Notes: generated by a model from the sequence alone, not told the origin. A DNA stretch of 64,000 bases from Halichoerus grypus (GCF_964656455.1 NC_135713.1:193124187-193188186); one strand, 5' to 3'. Shown: positions 37,130-48,616, numbered from the stretch's first letter. Translations and numbers: made by a program.

Positions 37130-37325
37130 TGGGGGCGCCAGGGTGGCTCAGTCGGTTAAGCGGCTGCCTTGGGCTCAGGTCACAATCCCAGGGTCCTGGG
37201 ATCGAGCCCCACATCGGGCTCCCTGCTCAGTGGGGAGTCTGCTTCTCCCTTTCCCTCTGCCGCTCCCCTTGCTTGTGCTCTCTCACTCTCTCTCTGTCAA
37301 ATAAATAAATAAAATCTTTAAAAAC
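37130..37325 (+). mobile_element. SINEC in MIR
   Basis: Plus copy, left partner of an inverted pair with the copy at 37365. Its tail runs into a T-run. Confidence 0.9.
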
Positions 37326-37361
37326 AAATTTTTTTTTTTACATTGGGCAAGTTATTTAACT

Positions 37362-37546
37362 TTTCTTTTTAAAAATTTTGTTTATTTATTTGACAGAGAG
37401 AGCACAAGCAGGCGGAGCTGCAGAGAGAGGGAGAAGCAGGCTCCCCACTGAGCAGGGACCCCGATGTGGGGCTTGATCCCAGGACCCTGGGATCATGACC
37501 TGAGCTGAAGGCAGACACTTAACCTACTGAGCCACTCAGGCGCCCC
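37362..37546 (-). mobile_element. SINEC in MIR with perfect 15-bp duplication
   Basis: GGGCAAGTTATTTAA at 37345-37359 and 37547-37561. The duplicated bases are MIR sequence. Confidence 0.93.
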
Positions 37547-37719
37547 GGGCAAGTTATTTAAATGCTGGGTGCCTGTGTTTGCCTCTCTGCAAAATAGGAT
37601 TTAATAATCATACCTATCTTATAGTATTGTTGAGAGGATTAAATACGCTAATTAAAGATGATTAGAGTAGTGTTTAGCTACTACGTATTAAATGTTATGA
37701 TTATTGCTGTGTTTCTATT

Positions 37720-38060
37720 AGCAAATATACAATGGAATAGTAACCAGCCATTAAAAAAAAAAGGAAGTCCTATCTTCATGTCCTGCTAGAGAGTTATCTC
37801 TGAAATATATTAAGTGAGAAAACAAAAAAAGTACCAAACAATGTTTATGACATGATTCCATTTGTGGAAGAAAGGAGAGGAAAACACGTCTCTACGTATA
37901 TACTTGTATACTCTTAAAACACGTTCCTGGAAGGATACACAAATAACACTGTTTGCCTCCAAGGAGAAGAAAACAAGCCGCTGGAAGATGAGGTAAGGGA
38001 AGGATTTTTCTCTCTTTAAGCTTTTGAACCATGTCAGAGTGTCATTTATTCAAAAAAAAT
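37720..38060 (+). mobile_element. Old L1M 3' fragment
   Basis: CAATGGAATAGTAACCAGCC, GACATGATTCCATTTGTGG and TGTTTGCCTCCAAGGAGAAG occur in L1 3'-end order. Confidence 0.65.
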
Positions 38061-38297
38061 AAATTAGGTTAAACATTCTAAATGTCTTCTATATTTTAGT
38101 TTGCACAATGCACTGCCAGACCCAGAAGCACAACTAAATAAATAATTGTTGGCCAAAATATTTCTTAAAAATTATAGAGGGATACACACAGGTATCTAAT
38201 GTGACATCCCAAAGTCAGAACAGGAGCTTAAATTCTAAACCACACTATCTAAAGTAAACTTGGACTTTCTATCCTTTTTTTTTTTTTTTTTTTTAGT

Positions 38298-38790
38298 TTC
38301 CATACATAGAAAGCTATACAGTACTTTACAGAGCAACTAAGAGAAAATCTCTGTGACTAGGCAGAGCAGGCAAGGTTAAGGAGCTTGTGCCTGTCCCGGA
38401 TCGGTCTGGCTGGCACTGGACTGAGGTCCCTAACCCCGCTAGGTTCCGTGCTGGAGAAGCTGCAGCAGGCGGGGAAAACCAAGTGTCATCCTTACCAAGT
38501 GATTACGCTAATCTGTGTTGAGAATCAGGGTAACGGAGGTTCCAGTGACCATGGGTGCAGATCTTATTTTTGACTCCTTTATTAATCCTCCAATTGCCTC
38601 TAGAGCTTATGACATGATAATAATGGCTCATGTTTTCTAGTCAAAGATGACACACCTGAACCATTATGAAAAAGACCTGTTCCTTAAGTTTGATGGATCC
38701 ATTCACCTGCATCTGTGGGCATCACTGTGATCAATCAGTCTGTGAACGTCAGGAGTGAGGGGTGTGGTTCGGGGCCATGTAATACAGTAA
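38298..38790. other. GC-balanced block of unknown origin
   Basis: Follows a T22 run at 38276-38297 that ends in AG. It includes codon-like phrases but stops break every long frame (longest runs about 60 codons). No known protein or repeat was recognised. It could be a decayed processed pseudogene, an unlisted repeat, or a conserved noncoding element. Confidence 0.4.
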
Positions 38791-38828
38791 GTTCCAGAGC
38801 AGTGGTTTTACTGTGTAGGATCTGAGGC

Positions 38829-38933
38829 TTTTTTTTTTTTTTTAAGTAATCTCTATACCCAACGTGAGGCTCAGACCTACAACCCTGAGATCAAGAGTCG
38901 CAGGCTCCACCAGACTGAGCCAGCCAGGTGCCC
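38829..38933 (-). mobile_element. Short tRNA-type SINE, in MIR
   Basis: T-run, then CCCAACGTGAGGCTCAGACC and a GCCAGCCAGGTGCCCC end. CTGAGGC flanks it on both sides. MIR sequence continues at 38940-39060 (TCCTAGGGTTGTTGTGAAGA). Confidence 0.88.
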
Positions 38934-39399
38934 CTGAGGCAAATATTTAATGACTGTGTGCCTCAGTTTTCTCAATACTAATACCTACCTCCTAGGGTTG
39001 TTGTGAAGATTAACACAGGTCAAGTCTTGCACATAGTAGGTGCTCAGTGCAGGCTGGCTGACGCTGGTGTTGTTCAGGTCTTAGGACTCCGGCCGTCTGA
39101 ATTAAAATATAAGAGAGAAGATCCTGAATTGTACACACTGGTCCCCATGTCCATTCACTTGTATTGATTTTCCTTTACAATATCACCTGTTTGTCATTTC
39201 CTCTATTCTTCCTGTCATCAGCTTAGTTAAGAGATCATTTGGCAATGATATTCAGTAGGGCTGGAGTAAAATGCAAGTAGATATAGTATACATTGACTCT
39301 ATTTATTCCCAAATAATAGCACAGGTCGCTGGGTTCTCCCCCAGGAATCCTAGTAGCTGACTGCTGCCCGCTTTTAGCAATTAGGTTTCTGTCCATCTC

Positions 39400-39620
39400 A
39401 ACCTCAATAGTCCCTACGAATATCGTTATCGAGCACCTGCTCTGTGCCAGCCGCTGCCAAGACCCGGACATGCAATGAGAAGACAATGCCCCTGCCTTCA
39501 AAGCGTACACAGAGATGGGCAAGACAAGAACAGGTGAAGCCACTAGACCGGGATAAGGGCTGAGATAAAGGGAACTGTGGGGGTGAGGGGGGAGAGGGAA
39601 AGCACAGGGGCACTAGCATG
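39400..39620 (+). repeat. L2-like fragment
   Basis: TCGAGCACCTGCTCTGTGCC followed by AAGACAATGCCCCTGCC is the L2 3'-end pattern. Confidence 0.65.
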
Positions 39621-40469
39621 TGCAAAGCCCAGAAGATAAGAGACAGCAGCCACTTTCCAGAAATTGGTAGCTCAGTATGGCGGAAGCATGGCGTTCAAAA
39701 AAGGAAACCAGAAGACATCAAGTAGGATTAGTGGTTCTCGAACTTGAATGTGCATAAAAGCAGCCTCCTGGGCTTCATCCCTAGAGATTGTGATTTAGTA
39801 GGTTGGAGCGAGGGTACCAGCAAGTGCTGTTGGTCTGAGGGCCGTCCTCTGAGAAGCACTGATGGGGAGAAGAAGGGTAGGGTCAACTTGCAGAGAGCTT
39901 GAGTATTATGCACAGAGAGAGGTATGCGCTTCCCCCTTAGCAGGGGGGTGCGGAGCGCCTCTGAGGAGTTTAAGCCTCCAAGAGACATGGTCACAGCTAC
40001 CTTTTAGGAAAATGACTCTGCATGCCACATGAAAAAGAGAGAGAAAGCAAGACTGGAGTCAGGGAGAGCCGTCAGGGGCCGCTGCAGAACACCCAGTGGA
40101 GAAATCACAAGGATCTGAAATAAGACATTGTCAGTTACCCATTGACCTGGGTGGCAGCAGCTAATACATTTGCCCTTAAATGTTTTTGATGAATGTCCCC
40201 CTGGGTAGCTGCCTCCACTTTGGGAGAGTTCGAGTTAAGAGAAAGAAAGGTGAGCCCTTCAAGTCAGTCCTTCAGGGAGTCACCAGACTGGTGAAAACCG
40301 GCAGCCTTGGTTCTTTGATATAAGAGAGAAGGTCCATTCTGCTCCCTTTGGCACTAGGAACCTGCACCAGGAATGCGAGCCGCACCTTCTAGGTGCCACT
40401 GAGCCGGGCAGCAGAAGACGGGGCCAAAGTTAAAACACCATGAAATTCTCTTACCAAGATCCAGATGGC

Positions 40470-40496
40470 TTTCTTTCTTCCTTTCTTCCTTCCTTC

Positions 40497-40527
<31 letters not shown>

Positions 40528-40577
40528 TTTCTTCATTTTTCTTTCTTTCTCTTTCTTTCTTTTTTCTCTTTCTTTCT

Positions 40578-40625
<48 letters not shown>

Positions 40626-40810
40626 TCATTCTGTTTATTTAAGAGAGAGCTGGGGGAGGGGCAGAGGAAGAGGGAGAAAGAACCTCTAAGCAGACTCCCC
40701 GCTGAGCATGAAGCCAGCCTCCCGGGGGCTCCATCCCACCACCCTGAGATCCTGACCTGAACAGGAATCAAGAGTCCGAAGCTCAACCGACTGAGCCACC
40801 CAGGCGCCTC
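40470..40810 (-). repeat. (TTTC)n microsatellite grown from a SINEC tail
   Basis: About 160 bp of TTTC/TTCC repeats (40470-40628) joins a diverged minus SINEC (about 40629-40810) at exactly the position of its A-tail. The long lysine/glutamate or phenylalanine/serine frames in it are repeat artefacts. Confidence 0.92.
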
Positions 40811-40899
40811 CAAATGTTTTTTTCTTGATTGAGTCATTGGCCCAGTTGCTGTAAACTTCTGATTCGTCTTCAGTTCCGATAAAGTTGATTCTGACCATT

Positions 40900-41218
40900 T
40901 TTGCTGGTTTATTCCCTGCTTTGGTGGAGCGATGGATGTTTGGGGTTTGTTACTCTGCCATTTGTACTAGTGTCCTCGATAATGTTTCGTAGTTTCCAGT
41001 GTACAAGTCTAGCACCTCTTTGGCTAGATTTATTCCTGCCATTCACTGTTATTGTTGTTGTTGTTTATTGCTATTGTAAATGAAATTGTTTTCTTTATTT
41101 CATTTTCAGATTTTTCATTGTTCATTGCTAGTGTGTAGAAATACAATTGATTTTTGTATATTGATCCAATATCCTACAACCTTGCTAAACTCATTTGTTA
41201 GTTCCAACAGTTTCAGGA
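40900..41218 (-). mobile_element. L1 ORF2 fragment, minus
   Basis: Antisense L1 ORF2 phrases (GATCCAATATCCTACAACCTT, AGTTCCAACAGTTTC). Frameshifted; ends at a SINEC. Confidence 0.7.
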
Positions 41219-41378
41219 TTTTTTTTTTTTTTTTTTGAGAGAGAGAGAGAGGGCAGAAGTGGGGGGAGGAGCAGAGGGAGAGGGAGAAGCAGACTCCCTG
41301 CTGAGCACAGAGCCCAACTCTGGGTTCAGTCCCAAGACCCTGAGATCATGACCTGAGTCGAAATCAAGAGTCATAAGC
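41219..41378 (-). mobile_element. 5'-truncated SINEC
   Basis: Minus copy that stops at GAAATCAAGAGTCATAAG and lacks the tRNA-derived head. 5' truncation is uncommon among the copies here. Confidence 0.85.
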
Positions 41379-42853
41379 ATAATTTTGTAAAACTTGTTTT
41401 TGAATATATATATGAGAAAAGTTTCTAAAAGGTGGGAAATATGTTTTTACTTGGAAATTGAGTAAACAAGATGTTTGTATTTGTCAGAAAGCCTGCGGAA
41501 TTAATCTTAAGGATCTATGCGAAAACTCCTGGTTGCTGAAGCTCCACACCTGCCCTGGTGAAAGTTTAGTATAAATGCCTGACCTCCTCAGAGTCTCCGC
41601 ATTGAGCCAAGCAGAGTCTCTCATTATCTGTCAGGGAAAGTGTCAAATTGAGTTTCTGCAGACTGCAACATCCAGATAAAATTGTTAGGTGGCTTCAACT
41701 TTCTTGTGCAGATTAGAGGAAGAAAATTCTGCTCACAGAGGCTTCCATATTGGCTGGGAGTCTGCAGCAGCTGAGGTAGAGAAGGACTGGCTCTTCAGAT
41801 AAGATTACACGGCTTTTTCACCCACGTGCCTCTCTATTAACTTGCTCCCTGCTTAACTCGTTGAAGGAATATGGAAATGTTGCATTAAACAAGCATGAGG
41901 TCTTCAGTAACTTCTCTCATATTGCCTACCTTTGACATCCTGAATCTAAGGGTCTTGGGTTTAACCTTGAGTTAATGCTCCTAAAATATCCAGCTTCGGA
42001 ACTGCCCAGAGTCAGCTGAGGCCTTCATTGAGACTTACCCTAAGACCTAGCTCAGTCTCTCCCTCTGTTCAATCCTGCTTCCTTTGTTTCTCTTCCATCG
42101 ATGTTGATCCCAAGAACATTCCCTAATAAAAAAGCTTCGCCAAAATAATGGTATAAATGAAGGATGTGCAAGGTATTGGATTCAGGAAACAAGAAAACCA
42201 TCATAAAGGAAGAGCAAAGGGAATCTCTAGGAGGATGATAAAGGGAGATCTCATGGGGACAGCTATTGACGAAAAGAATGCAACCAGTCCAGACAGAAGA
42301 AGCTCTGAAACCTATAGAAGATACTTCAAGATGAAATTCAAGGAATAACTAATATAGTCAGCCATCTTGAGAGGAGATTTGGACAAATGGTAGAGTTTGG
42401 AGTTGAATTAATGATAAGTATTTAAAAGCTTAAAATGAGAAATGAGGCAAAGAATTCTAGGGAAAACAAAACTGCACAGGGAAGGAAATCGTAGGTTGCC
42501 ATGTGGCTCAGTTGTGAACAGGGTTTAAAAAGTTATGAAATTCTAAACTTTGGGTATTATTCTAACCACAATTATAACTATATTGAAGGGAGAATGGGAA
42601 GCTTATGTGCTCAGGGGGAAGCAAAAGAGGAAACATAAATCTTCATTTTCCTCCATAGACACTCAATAGATAACTCCTAACACTGAAAAATCAGATGTTG
42701 TCATTGGAAAATGGAGATAAATATTAAGAGAAACTGGCAAAAGAGATGAAAGTGATTTCCATTTGAGGAACAGACTGCTCTATTTTGCAATTTTGAATTT
42801 TTTTCACTATTTAAACTATACAAACCTATATCTTTGATAAGAATAAAAAAGTA

Positions 42854-43050
42854 GGGGCCCCTGGGTGGCTCAGTTGGTTGAGCATCTGCTTGGGCTTGGG
42901 TCATGATCTCAGAGGTCCTGGGATCAGCCCGCGTCAGGATCCCTGCTCAGCAGGGAGTCTGCTTCTCCTTCTCCCTCTTCCCCTGCTCATACTCTCTCTT
43001 TTGCTCACTTTCTCTCAAATAAATAAATGAAATCTTAAAAAAAAAAAAGT
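42854..43050 (+). mobile_element. SINEC
   Basis: Plus copy, head GGGGCCCCTGGGTGGCTCAG, A12 tail, followed 23 bp later by a short SINE. Confidence 0.92.
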
Positions 43051-43072
43051 TGCAAAAATACAAATAGTACAG

Positions 43073-43171
43073 GGGTGCCTGGCTGGCTTAGTTGGTAGAG
43101 CACGTGACTCTTGATCTCAGGGTGGTGAGTTCAAGCCCCACGTTGAGCATGGAGCCTACTTAAGAAAAAAA
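43073..43171 (+). mobile_element. Short tRNA-type SINE
   Basis: About 100 bp with GAGTTCAAGCCCCACGTTGAG B-box region and an A-run; no CT-rich middle. Confidence 0.88.
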
Positions 43172-43425
43172 AATACATATATATTACAAAAAACATTCTC
43201 TACCCAGATTCACCTATTGTTAAAATGTACCTTATTTACTCTCCTTTTCTCTCTCTCCCTCCTCACACATACACACACATATACATATATGCATATATAC
43301 TTATGTATGAATGTGTCTATAGATTTAATTATATTTGTCTATATACATAATTATATGTGTGTGTGTGCGTGTGTGTATTCCTTTTTCTGAGACTTTCAGG
43401 AGTAAATTATAAATATCATGGCCCT

Positions 43426-44289
43426 CCAACAGACACATGAAAAAATGCTCAACATCACTCAGCCTCAGGGAAATACAAATCAAAACCACAATGAGATACC
43501 ACCTCATACTGGTCAGAATGGCTAAAATTAGCAAGTCAGGAAACAACAGATGTTGTCAAGGATGCGGAGAAAGGGGAACCCTCCTACACTGTTGGTGGGA
43601 ATGCAAGCTGGTGCAGCCACTCCGGAAAACAGTAGGGAGGTTCCTCAAAAAGTTGAAAATAGAGCTACCCTAAGACCCAGCATTGCCCTACTGGGTATTT
43701 ACCCCAAAGATACAAATGTAGTGATCCAAAGGGGCACCTGCACCCCAATGTTTATAGCAGCAATGTCCACAATGGCCAAATTATGGAAAGAGCCCAGATG
43801 TCCATCTACAGATGAATAGATAAAGAAGATGTGGTATATGTATACGGTGGAATATTATGTAGCCATCAAAAAAGTGAAATCTTGCCATTTGCAACAATGT
43901 GGATGGAACTAGAGGGTATTATGCTAAGCGAAGTAAGTCAATCAGAGAAAGACAGTTATCATATGATCTCACATATCATATGATATGTGGAATTTGAGAA
44001 ACAAAACAGAGGATCATAGGGGAAGAGAGGAAAAAATGAAATAAGACAAAACCAGAGAGGGAGACAAACCACAAGAGACTTTTAATCATAGGAAAGAAAC
44101 TGAGGGTTGCTGGAGGGGAGGGGGGGTCAGGGAGAAGGGGTAACTGGGCGATGGACATTGGGGAAGACACGTGATGTAATGAACACTGGGAATTATATAA
44201 GACTGATGAATCACTGACCTGTACCCCTGAAACAAAAATACATTATATGTTAATTGAATTTAAATTTTAAAAAAAGATTAAAAAAAAAA
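43426..44289 (+). mobile_element. Younger 5'-truncated L1 3' tail
   Basis: Plus-oriented end of ORF2 and 3' UTR, ending in an A-run. Perfect duplication ATCATGGCCCT at 43415-43425 and 44290-44300. Homologous to the 18217-19168 copy. Confidence 0.93.
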
Positions 44290-44317
44290 ATCATGGCCCT
44301 TTAACACCTAAATACTT

Positions 44318-44395
44318 CAGTGTATATTTCCTAAAAAGAGGGATATTCTCTTACATCAGTGTATATTTCCTAAAAAGAGGGATATTCTCTTACAT
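44318..44395. repeat. Perfect 39-bp tandem duplication
   Basis: Two identical adjacent 39-bp units (44318-44356, 44357-44395) beginning CAGTGTATATTTCC, inside old L1M sequence and 18 bp from the younger L1's right-hand duplication. Confidence 0.95.
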
Positions 44396-44442
44396 AACAA
44401 CAGTTCATAAATTTATAATACCTTATTATACTGTACATATTC

Positions 44443-44558
44443 TTTTTTTTTTTTTACTTTTATTTATTTAAGTAATCTTTACACCCAACGTGGGGCTCAA
44501 ACTCACGATCCTGAGATCAAGAGTTGCACACTCTTCGACTGAGCCAGCCAAGCACCCC
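44443..44558 (-). mobile_element. Short tRNA-type SINE
   Basis: T-run, CACCCAACGTGGGGCTCAAAC, and GCCAGCCAAGCACCCC end; flanked by TACATATTCT on both sides. Confidence 0.9.
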
Positions 44559-44965
44559 TACCATACATATTCTAAATTTGTTATTTGACCTCATGATGTC
44601 CTTTAGAAGATTTTTTTCTTCCAGGACAGGATCCAGTCTAGGGTCAGGTATTGCATTTAGTTGTCTTGTTTTTTTTTGATACCATCAACTATATTCCCTA
44701 CCTTGTACCTCTTGTCCTGTGACCCATTCATTCCATGACAAGCCTCTACCTCCCACTTCCCTTCACCCATTTTGCCCTTTCCCCAGTCCCCCTCCCCTCT
44801 GGCAACCCCTATTCTGTTCTCTGTATTTATGGACCTGTTTCTGCAGTTGTCATGTCTTTAATCTCTTTTAATTTGGAACATTTCCACAGACATCTTTTAT
44901 GACATTACCATTCTTAAAGAATATCTTCAACCACCCCTGATGCTTTATTCTGTTTTGTTTTTTAA

Positions 44966-45302
44966 TCAACACAAGAAACAACAGATGTTGGCGAAGATGT
45001 GGAGAAAGGGAACACTCTTTTTTTTTTTTTTAAGATTTTATTTATTTATTTGACAGAGACAGAGATAGCAAGTGCAGGAACATAAGCAGCGGGAGTGGGA
45101 GAGGGAGAAGCAGGCTTCCCGCCGAGCAGGGAGCCCGACGCGGGGCTCGATCCCAGGACCCTGGGATCATGACCTGAGCCGAAGGCAGACGCTTAATGAC
45201 TGAGCCACCCAGGCGCCCGAAAGTGAACCCTCTTGCACTGTCGGTGGGAATGCAAATTAGTGTAGCCACTCTGGAAAACAGTATGGAGGTTCTTCCAAAA
45301 AA
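44966..45302 (+). mobile_element. L1 fragment truncated at both ends, with perfect duplication and internal SINEC
   Basis: About 130 bp of L1 3' region (from CAACAGATGTTGG to TATGGAGGTTCTTCC) ending in A6. It is flanked by the perfect 15-bp TGTTTTGTTTTTTAA at 44951-44965 and 45303-45317. A minus SINEC (45017-45219) inserted into it, with an imperfect duplication (AAAGGGAACACTCTT / AAAGTGAACCCTCTT). Confidence 0.85.
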
Positions 45303-46129
45303 TGTTTTGTTTTTTAAAGTAGTATGTTCTTTATTTTGTATTTGTCCAATGTTTCCTTTGTTTAAATTAAGGTTATGCATTCTTGGCTGGAATACTGTCT
45401 AGGTGATGTTTTGTCTCTTTCAGGATATTATACCTGGAGGCACACGTTATCTAGCTGTCCTTCATTGGGTGTAATTTTGACTATCCAGTTGAGGAGCTAT
45501 CTAATTTCTCCACTGCTGATTCTTCTTTCTCCTTTGCAATTAATAAACTATGTGGAGGACACAATTTAAAACCATGCAAATATAGTGCTTGTCATCAAAA
45601 TTCCCCTCTAGCTCTGTCATCCATTGATGATTCTTGCCTCATTCGATCATTAATATCATTGTTACAGGATGAGTCTAGCACTCCCTCTTCATTTACCAGG
45701 CAGCCTTTGGCTGTGGGGATGACATTGCCACCAGTGGATCTGGAAGGCAGAGCATCGAGCCGCAAGGATTATCCTCAAACCTAACGTCTAGGGAAATATG
45801 TCCCATTAGATTTTGGACTTGCTTGGTACCATTCATTCTTTTCCTTTTTTCCTATTTCTCCCTCTTGGAGTGAGTATGTCTAGCCTATGACCGTCTTATC
45901 ATTGCATTTGGGAAGCACACAACTTGTATGGTTTCACAGGTTCACAGCTGGAGAGGAATTTGCTACAGGAGAAATTGTACCCTCCATATCTGATTTAGAT
46001 GATATTTAGAGGAGACTTTGAATTTTAGACTTTTGAGTTGATATGGGAACAAGATAAGACTTCGGGCTGTTAGGATTTCATGTATTTTGCATGTCAGCAG
46101 GGCATGAATTTTGGGGGCCAGAGGAAGAA

Positions 46130-46475
46130 TGCAACGGATTGAATGAATATGTCCTTCCCAAACTCATATGTTGAAATCTTAATCCCCAATGTGATGGTTT
46201 TAGGAGAGGGGCCCTGGGAGGCAATTAGATCAGGAGGGTGGAACCCTCATGAATGGGATTAGTGACATTATAAAAGAGGTCCCAGTGAGCTCCCTCATCT
46301 TTTAGCCATGTGAGGATATAGCTAGATGACCACCATCTATGAACCAGAAAGCAGACCCTCATCAGACACCGAATCTTCTGGCACCTTGATCTTGAAACTT
46401 ACAGCCTCCAGAACTGTGAGAATGTCGTTTGAGCCATCTGGTCTATGGTGTTTCTATTATAGTAATCTGAACACC
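46130..46475 (+). mobile_element. MST-type solo LTR (MaLR)
   Basis: GGATTGAATG start region, then TTGAAATCTTAATCCCCAAT, GGGATTAGTGACATTATAAA and AGCCTCCAGAACTGTGAGA in MST/THE1 order. No internal region adjoins it. Confidence 0.85.
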
Positions 46476-46497
46476 CTCTTTTTCTTCTTTCCTTCAC

Positions 46498-47105
46498 TTT
46501 TCTTCCTCCTTCCCTCCCTCCCTCCCTCCCTCCCTTCCTTCCTTCCTTCCTTCCTTTCTCCCTCCCTCCCTCCCTCCTTCCCTCCCTCCCTTCCTTCCTT
46601 CCCTCCTTCCTTTTTAAGATTTATGTATTTATTTGGGCGCTTAGGTGGCTCAACTGGTGAAGTGTCGGACTCTTGGTTTTGGCTCAGGTCATGATCTCAG
46701 GGTCATGGGATTGAGCCCTGCATTGGGCTCTGTGCTCAGCGGGGAGTCTGCTTGAGATTCTCTCCCTCCCCTGCTCATACGCTCTTTCTCTCAAATAAAT
46801 AATCTTTTAAAAAAGAGTAAAAAAAAGATTTATTTATTTGAGAAATATCACGCATGTGGGCACACAAGAGCAGTGGGAGGGGCAGAGGGAGAGGGAGAGA
46901 GAATCTTAAGCAGACTCCACACTGAGCATAGAGCCCAGTGGTAGCGCTCAATATCACAACCCTGAGATCATGACCTGAGTGGAACCCAAGAGTCAGTTGC
47001 TTAACTGACTGAGCCACCCAGGCACCCCATCTCTCCTTCCTTCCTTCCTTCCTTCCTTCGTTCCTTCCTTCCTTCCTTCCTTCCTTCCTTCCTTCCTTCC
47101 TTCTC
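46498..47105. repeat. (CCTT)n microsatellite with a nested inverted SINEC pair
   Basis: CCTT/CCCT repeats at 46498-46614 and 47030-47105 flank a minus SINEC (46615-46634 and 46826-47028) whose tail is split by a plus SINEC (46635-46820), duplicating AAGATTTAT-TATTT sequence. Same architecture as 18341-18744. Confidence 0.85.
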
Positions 47106-47739
47106 TCTTTCTTAATTATTAATATGGGCTCATGAATTCTTATTTTTCTCCAAATGGCTTATAATTCATTAATATACTTCTGGAGATCAAATGTCTCCGG
47201 TTTGGCCAATGGGAGACCCTTCAGGTTGGCTCCCGCATCCTTGTGATACAACTCCATCTTTTTAATTTTTTTGGGTTTGGTTTGGTTTTATTTTTTAGCT
47301 CTTTCTTCCTTTCTGGCATAGCAAAGTGTGTACTTTCCCTGTCCTAACCCTAGAATCAGCCTTTCCCCATTTCTTTTAGTGGGGCACTAAGTGTGCTCAT
47401 TGCTACTGGGATGTCTTTGCTTTTTAGCCCTTTCAGAGGAGAGAGTTGAAAATATATGAGTGTAAATACACAAATACACACACATACCTACAAATATACA
47501 TATAATACATAAATACGTGTATACATGTATATATGCAGATACACATACATATACATATTTTAGAAATCATGAGTTCAAAACAATAATTTCAATTCCAATT
47601 AATCCCCACAGGGTTGTTTCTTGTTCTTTCTTTTCATAGTTATACGTATCTTCTTCTACATTGAGAACTCTGATCCCTAATGATATCAATGTGTTTATTC
47701 ATTTGTTCGAACCTGTAAGATATTTAAAATAGTCTCCCA

Positions 47740-47935
47740 GGACACCTGGCTGGCTCAGTCAGTGAAGCATCTGCCTTCGGCTCAGGTCATGATCCCAGAG
47801 TCCTGGGATCGAGCCCTGCATCGTCTCCCTGCTCCGCGGGAAGTCTGCTCTCCCTCTGCCTGCCGCTCCCCCTGCCTGTGCTTTCTCTCTCTCTCTCTGA
47901 CAAATGAGTAAAATCTTAAAAAAAAAAATTAAAAA
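47740..47935 (+). mobile_element. SINEC
   Basis: Plus copy with AGTCTCCCA flanks; tail is two A-runs. Confidence 0.9.
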
Positions 47936-48098
47936 AAAAAAAAAGTCTCCCAATCACTTTACCCATACCACTAAAGCATAGCTACTAACGAGTTCAGGAT
48001 TTGTTTGTGCTTTTACCCCCATCCCTGCATACACATCCTTCCCTGTCCAAGAGTGAGAGTATACAGTCAAATACTGTGTTCGAAAGTCACTTTATTAT

Positions 48099-48298
48099 TT
48101 TTTTTTAAGATTATTTATTTATTTATTTGACAGAGAGAAAGACACAGCGAGAGAGGGAACACAAGCAGGGGGAGTGGGAGAGGGAGAAGCAGGCTTCCCG
48201 AGGAGTAGGGAGCCGATTCGGGACTCAATCCCAGGACCCTGGGATCATGACCTGAGCTGAAGGCAGACGCTTAACGACTGAGCCACCCAGGCACCCGT
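48099..48298 (-). mobile_element. SINEC
   Basis: Minus copy flanked by AAGTCACTTTA / AAGTCACTTTAA. Confidence 0.93.
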
Positions 48299-48616
48299 CG
48301 TAAGTCACTTTAATTCTTCTTAGTCTCCTCTCCACTCCCTGTCCCAGGATGGTCATGGTACTCATTTGCAATATAGTTAGGTTCATTTGTTTGTTTTATT
48401 TCAATTTTAGTTTTCCCCTTCCACTCTTGTTTTTTGAATGTATGACAAATTAATATGCTCTCAAGAGTAAAAATGTTACCAAAAAGTATCCTCAGAGATG
48501 TGTCACCCTCCTTGAATCCGTTCCACTACATTTCCCCTCACCCCATATCGGTAACCAACTTCACTATTTTCCGGTTTGTCCTTCCAAGTGTTTCCTTTTG
48601 TGATAAGCAGATAGAT

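Larger units (their letters stand above)
37090..37660. repeat. MIR split by two SINECs
   Basis: Left part TAATTTTGTGACTTTGG, middle TTGGGCAAGTTATTTAAC and right part TTTGCCTCTCTGCAAAATAGG are consecutive in MIR. SINECs at 37130 (+) and 37365 (-) separate them. Confidence 0.8.
43175..46125 (-). mobile_element. Old L1M 3' UTR, minus, with several later insertions
   Basis: Antisense L1M 3' UTR phrases continue across later insertions: AAATACTTCAGTGTATATTTCC, AGTTGTCATGTCTTTAATC, and CCATTGATGATTCTTGCC. Interrupted by a younger L1 (43426-44289), a short SINE (44443-44558) and an L1 fragment with SINEC (44966-45302). Confidence 0.65.

Noticed and set aside
38385..38573. 62-codon frame as a small gene
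   Set aside because: Start lies in mid-block, no recognised homology, and codon-like phrases continue out of frame; kept only as an unknown block.
40354..40837. Lys/Glu-rich or Phe/Ser-rich frames
   Set aside because: Translation of the TTTC microsatellite and adjoining SINEC.
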